The translations under genes were made by a program, and so were the position numbers. Below are positions 1-5,821 of a DNA stretch of 6,236 nt, one piece after another; position 1 is the first letter of the stretch; each line of letters starts with the position of its first letter. The DNA comes from Elusimicrobiota bacterium. Lineage in GTDB: Bacteria; CG03; SLGR01; JAGXOG01. Where the stretch lies: NCBI GenBank assembly GCA_027858455.1, contig JAQICQ010000009.1, positions 1 to 6,236 of the forward strand, read 5' to 3'. The notes beneath the pieces are model-generated. The model made no database searches. It had not been told where the DNA came from and saw nothing but the letters and a program-made list of their open reading frames with translations.

Positions 1-315
1 GCATAAAAACATACTGTTGCGATACTGCGGATTGACCATAATCATTGGACATAAATATTGCATAATAACCCGGTTGCAAAATTGTAGAAGAAGTGCTTGC
101 GCCATTCCTATAGGCATCCTCAATTATAGCGCCACCCGCCGAATCATAATTCTGGTCCCATGCATCATAATTGTCGGTTAAATCACCGGGACTTCTTAGA
201 TTATAACCATATAATTCCATCGCTTTAGTCCCCGCATTATAAACTTCAACATACTCGTTATGTGATTCCGTAGTAGGAGCATCTGCCATCACCTCTGTTA
301 TATGAAGAACCGTGA
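1..315 (-). other. Lamin-tail domain (LTD), cut by window edge
   Basis: About 105 residues: VTVLHITEVMADAP is the family's (I/V)-x-I-(T/S)-E-(V/I)-M start, NEYVEVYNAG is the N-E-(W/Y)-(I/V)-E-(L/V)-Y-N motif, and MELYGYNLRS is the (L/M)-x-(L/G)-x-x-(W/Y)-x-L strand. A DNYDAWDQNYDSAG insert follows, then ILQPGYYAIFMSN, the P-G-x-(Y/F)-x-(V/I)-x-x-(S/A)-N strand. Bacterial LTDs are immunoglobulin-like domains of secreted proteins and are often found near surface or nuclease modules. GC content over bases 1-300 is about 41%. The domain continues past the window, so its last strands are not seen. Confidence 0.85.
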
Positions 316-3300
316 CGCTGCTGCCCGTCACTCCCGGAATTGACCAGTTATTGTTATTCACCGCCGAATTGTCGCCCGAGGAAGTCCATATTCCGTAATT
401 GTTTACATCGTCATAGGCCTTGATAACAAACCACCATGTTACGTCTTCCGTGAGGCCGGTTACAGTGTAATTTTCCTCCGTTCCGCCCGACTTCGGACTC
501 CAGCAGTTTGAAGGAAGCCACGTCGAAACAAGGGGGCCGTTGAAATTAGCCGCTGATACGTAATAACTTGAATATTTCAGCAGATAACCCGTTGCAGTCC
601 CGACAGTCCCGTCGTCGCCCGGAGCCGTCCATTTTAAAGTAATGTCGCCCGACCAGCTCCCTGCCAGAGCCGTCAGGTTGCTCACAGCCGCCGGAATTAC
701 GCTTTTCACCGTGGCTGTCGCTGCGTTTGAAACCCCCGACCAGTTGCCGCTTTCGTCATCTGTCCACATCCTGAAATAATATTCTATTCCCTCTACAATG
801 CCCGTGATTGTCCTTGAATATTCCGACAGCGGAATAATATTTGCGCAGGAAGAGCTTACGTAATTTTCATCATAATCCCAGCCGCCCTTATCCGAAGCGT
901 CTGTCTTTGAGGAATATTTTATCCTGAACTCTCCTGAACTTATGGTTCCCGTCGTCCCGTCGTCGCCCGGCGCAATCCAGGTCAAATCAATTTTTCCGCC
1001 GCCGGAATTCGCTAAAGCCGACAGCGCCGTAACAGCGTCCGGCGCAGTTATATCCCACTGAGCATAAGAGTTGTTCAGCGTATTCACGGCAGAATTGTCG
1101 CCCGACGACGTCCACAAACCGTAATTCGGCACATCGTCATACGCCTTCATCACAAACCAGTAAGTTACGCCCGGAGTGAACACACCGCCGAGACTACCGA
1201 GTGTTTGGCTGTCTTCCGTCCCGAAACCGGCAGGAGTCCAGGTCTGAGTATAAGTTGAAACCCATGAAGCGTTAAAATCAGCGGCGCTGATATATTTTGT
1301 GGCGTATTTAACAAGATACCCCGAACAATCCGCCTTTCCTGTCCCGTCGTCGCCCGGCGCCGTCCACTTAAGTTTTATCTGGCCTTCGGTTGTTCCCGTT
1401 AGAAAAGCCGTGAGATTTGAAATCGGGCATGGAGGAAACGGCGGCAGCTCAATTGCGCGATATGCTGAGTTATTATTCTCGACTCTTTCTGTTATATTTT
1501 CGGAAGAATCGGCGACAACATAAACGTTATGCGCGCCGTTTGGAACATCCCACGCTCCTGAATACGCCTCAAATGACTGATTAAATGCCGGCGAGGAATT
1601 CACATGGCAATACGCAATTGCTGTTCCGCTGTCATCTCCCCATGGCGCAGGCGGCTGGCCATCGTAAAATGTTACCGCAGTCCAGGTTGAGTCCCCTGTA
1701 TTATACGCCGCCCCGATATTGCGAATCGTCGCTGTTATAAAGACAACCGAGTCAGCTTCGTCCGGATAGTCGTTACTGAATTTTATATCAGAACTTGTAA
1801 TTCTCAAATCCGGCCTCATATCGCAGAATGCCCATGTAGAAGAAGTCGTATCAAATGACGAGATATTCCCCGCATCGTCAACCGATTTTATCCTGAAATA
1901 ATAGGTCGTTGACATTGTTAATTGTGTTATTGTGATTACTTCATTTTCCCCGTAATTTTTCGGCGACGCGAGTTCCGAAGAAGATTGTATCACCCACGAC
2001 GCGTCCCAGTCGCCGGCGCCAATAGTCTTTGTCGCGAATCTAATGGTATAAGACGCCGGCCCGCCGCTGTCGCCCGCCTTTGTTCCGTCGTCGCCCGGCG
2101 CCGTCCATGTGAGCCGCGCCTCGCCGCCTGAAAGCTCGGAGTTTAACAAAGCCGAAAGATTTGTAATCGCCGACGGGGGTTCCCTCACCGCCGCAAATGA
2201 ATTAGAACTGTTGACCGTAGAATAATCGCCCGAAGAGTTCCACACGCTCCAGTTATCATCGCTGTCTCTCGTCTTCATCACAAACCAGTATGTCGCTCCT
2301 TCTATCAGCCCCGTTATTGTGTAAGGCCCTTCTTCTGCGCTGACCGATGCGGGAGTCCAGCTCTGCGTATGAGTTGAGACCCAGCTCGCGTTAAAATTAG
2401 CGGCGCTGATATAGCCGTGAGAACTGTATTTTACAAGATACGCGCCGCCCGTGTTGTCTCCCGTCATCCCGTTGTCGCCGGGAGCTGTCCATTTTATTTT
2501 TATCTCCCCGCCGTTTGTCCCCGTAAGAGCCGTCAGATTACTTATCGCCGCCGGTGCCGTTATGTCGCCGATGGCGGAGACCACGTCAAACCTGAAAACA
2601 ACATCCCTTTGGACTGAGGTTTCAACGGCGCCGGGAACGCTTAAATATCTCGCTAAACGGCAGTTTGTCTGTCCCTGATATGTCAAATCGCTGTATAGGG
2701 CTGTGTCAAGGCCGGCGTTGTTAATTCCTATTACGTATGAGTTTGCGCTGGACTGACCTGTTGTCCCCGACGATTTAAGCATGAGCCAGTATTTGCCGTC
2801 TTTTGCGAGGTCACGCGTAGCCGAAAGACTCTTGCTGAGCCAGGAATATGAGGTCGTGACATCCGCGACATTCGCAAATGTTCCCGATTCAATAAATGTT
2901 GAAAAAGAATCAGGCCCCCTCAAATCATAATAGAGAGGACACTCAGGCGTATCATATTTTTTCACATAAAAACCAATTTTGTTTACGCCGAGCGTCGAAC
3001 CCTGAACAACAAACTCTGTTCCTACCCATGTCGAACCGCAAACCGAATAATACTCGCTGACATCGGTAAGGACTGCATAACTATTCCCTTCATCGCTTGA
3101 AGCTCCGGCAAGAATATATATCCCGCAGGAATCGGAAACTTTATTCCAGTTTGTCCCGTCATAAAAAAGAGCAGCGTCATCTGAATTCGGGCTGTTGTCA
3201 TACGGATATTTAAAATTAGCGGGCTTTGACATCCTGATTCCTATACAATTAGCCGAATCAACAATAGTATCGGTCGTATAAACGACAATATAATAGCTTG

Positions 3301-5818
3301 TTCCCGCCGTAAGCGAAATATCCGGAATGTCACTAAGCGACCACCCTGTGCCCGCGTATTTCTTATCTTCATAGCTGTTGCCGTCGAGCCATGTTCCCGA
3401 CGGAACGCCGCCGACATCCGACTGCAGCCCATATCTGTACGACGGGGATGTGCCGTATTCGCTTTTGTAAACATAGAGCTTTTCAATGATTTGAGTTGTT
3501 CTCGGTGAAAAACGAATAGCCGCCTTTGTTATTGTGGAATCCAATTTCGCATATTCCGCTGTGTCCTCACTTATCAAAAACTGATTGCCGTAACACTCTG
3601 TTCCCGTGAAACCCTGCCCCGTTTGATTTGACGAGAGAGAGCCGTACGTATAATTCACCGGATTGAAATATCTTGTCGCCGACGACGGCGTCACAACATA
3701 ATCGCTGCTTACAAGACCCGTAAATGAATAATTCCCCGAAGCGTCCGTTGTCGCCGCTGAATAAGCCCCGCTTGAAAGGACGACAGTTATTCCCTCCAGA
3801 GCGGCGCTTTCGCCGTCTAAAATTGTCCCGCTTATTGAATAAGTCGGAACCGAAGACACGCACGCGGAAGAAATATTTGAGTAAGCGCTTGAAAGCGCCA
3901 CGCTGAAAAGCCCGTCGGCGCCATCACCGTAATCATACGTCACCGCTCTGTAATAATATGTTGCCTCCGCTTTAAGACCTGTGTGTATGTAAGAAACTGT
4001 TCCCGTATCTTTGTCCACGACAAAAAATTCGTCGGAAAAATCATAAGGCGTTTTAGAATCGCAGCTAATACGGTAAAAATCAAGATCAGGTTCTCCCGAG
4101 GGCTCCGTCCATGAAAGAGATATCTGCTCAACGCCCGAGGCCGCTGACAAATCTGTTATAATCTTGGGATTGAAGTCGCCCGCCGGAGCGGTGCTTTTTG
4201 TATTTACGCCTGCATACGACCACGAAGCCAAGTTACTCTCTTCATCAGCAAGTTTCACCGCAAAATAATAAGTCGTCCCGCAGTAAAGCCCTGTCATAGT
4301 GTACGAATGTTCCGTTCCCTGCGTCGTGTAGGAAGTTGCCCCGCCTCTCAAATAAGTGTAATAAGGATTTTCCGTGATTGAATCAGAATTCGCCGATGTT
4401 ATGCTGTAAGTTGAGGCGAGAATTTTTAATTCGCCGCCTGAAATTTCGCCGCTCGTCCCGTCGTCGCCAGGCGCCGTCCACACAAGCTTAACCTCTCCGT
4501 CGTCGTTCCCCGCAATCGCCGTCAAGTTTGATACCGCGCACGGCGGGGTTTCATCTGGGCTCACACACGCCTGCGCCGTGGCGTTGTTTGAGAGCGCCGA
4601 CCAGTTTGGCTTCTCGTCCGCCGTCTTTATCCTGAAATAGTATGTCGATCCCTCATGAAGCGATGTCATTGTTCTACTGTGAATCTCCCCATAATTTTTC
4701 GTATCCGTGTCTATGACAAGCTCGTATTTATCGTCAAAGTCCGTCCATTCGGATGATGCGCTCGTCCAGTCAACATTAGTATATGTCGCGTATCTTATCG
4801 CGAACTTTCCGTCCGTTATAGCCCCCGTCGTACCGTCGTCGCCGGGGCATGTCCAGGTCAAATCTATCTCTCCGCCGGAATCGCCCGTCAACGCCGACAG
4901 CGTCGTGATAGAAGCCGGCGCGCTGTCCGTAGGAACATTCCACGAGAGCGAATTTATATCCGTCGCCGTTCCCGGCCTCACAGACCAGTTATTATCGCTG
5001 TCTTTTGTTTTTATCGCAAACCAGTATGTCGTGCCTTCTTTAAAACCCGTAAGAACCTTCAAAATCTCGGCGCCCGGCGTTGCTCCCGGCGTAAAATTTC
5101 CCCATGTCGAAACCCAGCTCTCGTAAAAGTCCGACGAGCCTATATATTTCGTTGAGTATTTTACGAGATACTGTCCACCGCTGTTATCGCCGCTCGCTCC
5201 GTCGTCGCCCGGCTCGCTCCATTTTAACTGTACCCTTCCGCCGAGGTCACTGCCCTCCGCCAGCGCCGTCAAATCGCTTATCCCGCACGGCGGCGTACTA
5301 TCTCCGGTTACGCCTTCCGCTGTTATAAACTCAGCATCGTCAACTATTGGATCTTGATCATTAGTATCTATTTCTTTTGATGTCACTAACAATCTCGCCT
5401 GAGTGGCGTTTGCAGGCGCAGTGACTGTTGAAAATATTAACTTCTCCCATGTATCATATGCCGCCAATACATAGTCCCCCGATACAGGCTCTGACGAGAG
5501 TAAAACATCACTCGCGTCATACCATTTTATTCCTAATCTGAATAAAACTTCATCTACGGTTGGCGCTCCACCCGGATCAGGAACATATGCCCATACTCCG
5601 CCATAATAACCCTGGCCCGCCGTCACCGTGCAGGTTGCCGAATATATTTCACGGTCTGCATAATCGGCTGTAAGATTTTCCAGCCTGCAGCTCCGGTCAC
5701 CGTGGCCAGCCGCCGGGGCAGCAACACTGTCTATCCCGTTGTCCGTGCCTGGATCGGACCATATTGGGTCATCAAGAAGGGATGTACCTTCAAAACCGAC
5801 ATGCCACCTGTCTTCTGT
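1..5818 (-). CDS. Giant multidomain FN3/CBM/CARDB/lamin-tail surface protein, segment downstream of in-frame TAA (partial)
   Basis: The minus-strand frame is open for 1,939 codons, from just after the TAA at 5819-5821 to the window edge, with no frameshift or further stop. In order it encodes a CBM4/9-like jelly roll, four FN3 domains, a carboxypeptidase-regulatory-like domain, two tandem beta-sandwich domains, two FN3 domains, a CARDB domain, three FN3 domains and a partial lamin-tail domain. No enzyme motif, transmembrane helix or coiled coil is visible. Such combinations are known from secreted or surface-anchored bacterial proteins, so a role in adhesion, polysaccharide binding or a surface stalk is inferred. 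No start is convincing: there is no in-frame ATG, GTG or TTG between 5818 and 5627, the first GTG (5624-5626) lies inside the CBM-like fold, the first ATG is at 4667-4669, and no signal peptide follows any of them. It is best read as a continuation of the segment at 5819-6236. The C-terminus and any sorting signal lie beyond base 1. Confidence 0.85.
341..697 (-). other. FN3-10 domain (YWF type)
   Basis: About 119 residues: IPAAVSNLTALAG, DITLKWTAPGDDGTVG (motif at 608-631), YLLKYSSYYVSAANFNGP, LVSTWLPSNCWSP, YTVTGLTEDVTWWFVIKAYDDVNNYG, and IWTSSGDNSAVN. It is the last FN3 in the window and is joined to the lamin-tail domain by a short Thr/Ser/Val linker. Confidence 0.92.
356..433 (-). repeat. 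Direct repeat copy A (end of FN3-10)
   Basis: This stretch matches 1082-1159 at 64 of 78 bases without gaps (counted by eye). It encodes the FN3 ending WFVIKAYDDVNNYGIWTSSG and a few residues beyond. The match marks FN3-8 and FN3-10 as a fairly recent duplication or a pair kept similar by gene conversion. Confidence 0.8.
698..1051 (-). other. FN3-9 domain (YYFR type)
   Basis: About 118 residues: TAPDAVTALSALAN, KIDLTWIAPGDDGTTG (motif at 956-979), FRIKYSSKTDASDKGGWDY, SSSCANI, YSRTITGIVEGIEYYFRMW, and DESGNWSGVSNAATATV. It is the closest relative of FN3-1, sharing TTGTIS-x-GEFR, KYSS, DASDKGGWDY and CANI. It sits between two copies of the other FN3 type. Confidence 0.92.
1052..1441 (-). other. 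FN3-8 domain (YWF type)
   Basis: About 130 residues: PPCPISNLTAFLTG, QIKLKWTAPGDDGTG (motif at 1343-1366), YLVKYATKYISAADFNASW, VSTYTQTWTPAGFG, GVTYWFVMKAYDDVPNYG, and LWTSSGDNSAVN. It shares its ending almost exactly with FN3-10, and the DNA there is 82% identical over 78 bases. Cysteines in the PPC linker and in KADCSG could pair. Confidence 0.92.
1082..1159 (-). repeat. Direct repeat copy B (end of FN3-8)
   Basis: This is the partner of 356-433, with 64 of 78 bases identical and no gaps. It encodes WFVMKAYDDVPNYGLWTSSG and a few residues beyond. Confidence 0.8.
1442..1819 (-). other. CARDB domain
   Basis: About 126 residues. RPDLRITSSDIKFS is the family's P-D-L-x-(I/V) start. VVFITATIRNIGAAYNTG is the (I/V)-x-(A/V)-x-(V/I)-x-N-x-G strand pair. 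WTAVTFYDGQPP is the V-x-F-Y-D-G strand. GAHNVYVVADSS, then ERVENNNSAYRAIEL, is the family's closing V-x-x-D-x-x-x-x-(I/V)-x-E-x-x-E-x-N-N motif. CARDB is an adhesion-associated beta-sandwich found between other modules in secreted bacterial and archaeal proteins. Here it splits two FN3 groups. Recognition is strong; the ligand is unknown. Confidence 0.88.
1820..2179 (-). other. FN3-7 domain (YYFR type)
   Basis: About 120 residues: PPSAITNLSALLNSE, EARLTWTAPGDDGTKAGD (motif at 2084-2107), YTIRFATKTIGAGDWDASWV, KNYGENEVITITQL, and TTYYFRIKSVDDAGN. The ending departs from the usual NWSxxSN and runs on through SSFDTTSSTWAFCD into the CARDB domain. The middle has the D-W-D-A-S-W-V segment typical of the longer type, so it is partly hybrid. 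Confidence 0.87.
2180..2560 (-). other. FN3-6 domain (YWF type)
   Basis: About 127 residues: TAPAAISNLTALTG, EIKIKWTAPGDNGMTDG (motif at 2468-2491, second Asp of the loop changed to Asn), YLVKYSSHGYISAANFNASW, VSTHTQSWTP, YTITGLIEGATYWFVMKTRD, and DDNWSVWNSSGDYSTVN. It closely resembles FN3-8 and FN3-10. It opens the second FN3 block after the tandem sandwich pair. Confidence 0.9.
2582..3103 (-). other. Beta-sandwich domain, second of a tandem pair (family uncertain)
   Basis: About 174 residues repeating the plan of the domain before it: TEFVVQGSTLGVNKIGFYVKK (the S-F and Y-V strands), YYDLRG, FIESGTFANVADVTTSYSWL, DLAKDGKYWLMLKSSG (the position of L-T-A-G-T-x-Y-x-I-V in the partner), and a last strand DVVFRFDV. 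Sequence identity to the first copy is low, so this is an old duplication or two related modules. Cysteines occur in SVCGS, ECPLY and NCRLA. Confidence 0.55.
3104..3601 (-). other. Beta-sandwich domain, first of a tandem pair (family uncertain)
   Basis: About 166 residues. The pattern is AAIRFSPRTTQIIEKLYVY, YRYGLQSDVGGVPSGTWLDG, GWSLSDIPDISLTAGTSYYIVVY, and later ALFYDGTNWNKVSDSCGIY. It resembles a common but poorly named bacterial and phage sandwich module: an S-F-x-(P/L) strand, then (I/V)-x-x-(L/V)-x-(L/V)-Y-(V/L), then R-x-x-x-D-x-G-G-x-P-S-G, then L-T-A-G-T-x-Y-(Y/W)-I-V. Cysteines in ANCIG and DSCGI may pair. The function of the module is unknown to me. Ligand binding or a structural role is likely. 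Confidence 0.6.
3602..3841 (-). other. Carboxypeptidase-regulatory-like beta-sandwich domain
   Basis: About 80 residues with the pattern YSISGTILDGE, ALEGITVVLSSG, TTDASGNYSFTGL, YVVTPSS, and a closing aromatic strand (YFNPVNYTYGSL). The G-x-(I/V) start, the G-(I/V)-x-V strand, the T-D-A-S-G-N-Y-x-F-x-G-L signature and the Y-x-V-x-P strand are the hallmarks of CarboxypepD_reg or SdrD B-like folds. These act as rigid spacers in surface proteins. The domain separates the first FN3 block from the tandem sandwich pair. Confidence 0.82.
3842..4189 (-). other. FN3-5 domain, most divergent copy
   Basis: About 116 residues. Strand B reads QISLSWTEPSGEPDLDFYRI: the TAPGDDG loop of the other copies is replaced by TEPSGEPDL (4088-4111), and the Y-x-I core of strand C is kept. 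SYIHTGLKAEATYYYRAVTYD is the strand E to F segment with the conserved Leu and Tyr. It ends in a Ser-rich stretch leading into the next domain. It looks like an ordinary FN3 closer to the eukaryote-like consensus (D-L-x-x-Y-x-(I/V)) than to its neighbours, so it may have a separate origin. Confidence 0.75.
4190..4561 (-). other. FN3-4 domain
   Basis: About 124 residues with the FN3 pattern ETPPCAVSNLTAIAG, EVKLVWTAPGDDGTSG (motif at 4457-4480), a divergent middle rich in Thr and Tyr (SITENPYYTYLRGG), HSYTMTGLYCGTTYYF, and AVKLADEESNLASWS. It mixes features of both FN3 types: the YYF ending of one and an extended middle as in the other. Cysteines lie in the PPC linker and in YCGTT. Confidence 0.85.
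4562..4921 (-). other. FN3-3 domain (YYFR type)
   Basis: About 120 residues. Landmarks are APASITTLSALTG, EIDLTWTCPGDDGTTG (motif at 4832-4855), FAIRYAT, KNYGEIHSRTMTSLHEG, and YYFRIKTADEKPNWSALSN. The usual Ala of TAPGDDG is Cys here, and a second Cys ends the domain (AQACV), so a disulfide is possible. The first in-frame ATG downstream of the internal stop lies in this domain (RTMTSL, 4667-4669) and is not a plausible start. Confidence 0.9.
4931..5296 (-). other. FN3-2 domain (YWF type)
   Basis: About 122 residues. It begins with a TPPCGISDLTAL linker and strand A, then VQLKWSEPGDDG (motif at 5198-5221, with Ser-Glu in place of Thr-Ala), YLVKYSTKYIGSSDF, ESWVSTW, and TYWFAIKTKDSDNNWS. The tail PGTATDINSLSW matches the tail of the domain entering the window at 6236. 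This is the longer FN3 type, with an extra (S/A)-x-(D/N)-F-x-x-S/P-W-V-S-T segment between strands. It follows the CBM-like domain and precedes an FN3 of the other type. Confidence 0.88.
4951..4979 (-). repeat. Short direct repeat copy A (tail of FN3-2)
   Basis: It matches 6208-6236 at 25 of 29 bases. It encodes the inter-FN3 linker PGTATDINS that leads into a YYFR-type FN3. The partner may extend past the window edge, so the full repeat could be longer. Confidence 0.7.
5315..5818 (-). other. CBM4/9-like carbohydrate-binding jelly-roll domain
   Basis: About 168 residues follow the in-frame TAA. Landmarks in order are WHVGFEGTSL (the family's N-x-GFE start), WSDPG, a GHGDRSCRLEN segment where family members usually have G-x-x-S-x-x-I, YSATCTVTAGQGYYGGVWAYV (the usual T-Y-x-x-S-x-W-V strand, here split by G-Y-Y), LGIKWYDASDVLL, DTWEKLIFSTVTAPANATQARL, and a closing IVDDAEF that matches the family's (I/V)-D-D-(V/A) ending. 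Known members bind polysaccharides through aromatic residues on one face. The ligand cannot be read from sequence. Over 5341-5580 the GC content is about 43%, lower than in the FN3 motif segments on either side. Two cysteines (SCRLEN and ATCTV) could pair. Confidence 0.75.
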
Positions 5819-5821
5819 TTA
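5819..5821 (-). other. In-frame TAA in the linker between FN3-1 and the CBM4/9-like domain
   Basis: On the minus strand the codon reads CCC-TAA-ACA, giving NLLP-stop-TEDRWHVGFEG. The flanking frame is the same on both sides, so one base substitution rather than an indel would account for it. FN3-1 is complete before the stop. CBM4/9-like domains often begin N-L-L-x-N-x-x-F-E, so residues on both sides of the stop appear to belong to one domain start. It is one base away from CAA, GAA, AAA, TCA, TTA, TAC and TAT. It could be a nonsense mutation, a sequence error or, less likely, a true gene end. Confidence 0.75.

Noticed and set aside
3241..3486. Minus-strand frame of 81 codons in a different phase.
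   Set aside because: It overlaps the tandem sandwich region, whose own frame gives clear beta-strand patterns and continues unbroken. This one is Arg-rich shadow sequence. The frames at 3567-3863 and 3940-4131 were rejected likewise.
4707..5126. Open reading frame of 139 codons on the plus strand.
   Set aside because: It lies exactly opposite FN3-2 and FN3-3, has a composition expected from reading conserved FN3 codons in reverse, and shows no family resemblance. The minus-strand frame explains the sequence fully. The other plus-strand frames were rejected for the same reason.
5731..5802. ATG at 5800-5802 (minus) preceded by AGGTGG, a possible start for a second gene after the in-frame TAA.
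   Set aside because: It is out of frame with the CBM-like domain and ends at a stop after 23 codons, so it cannot restart the large protein.
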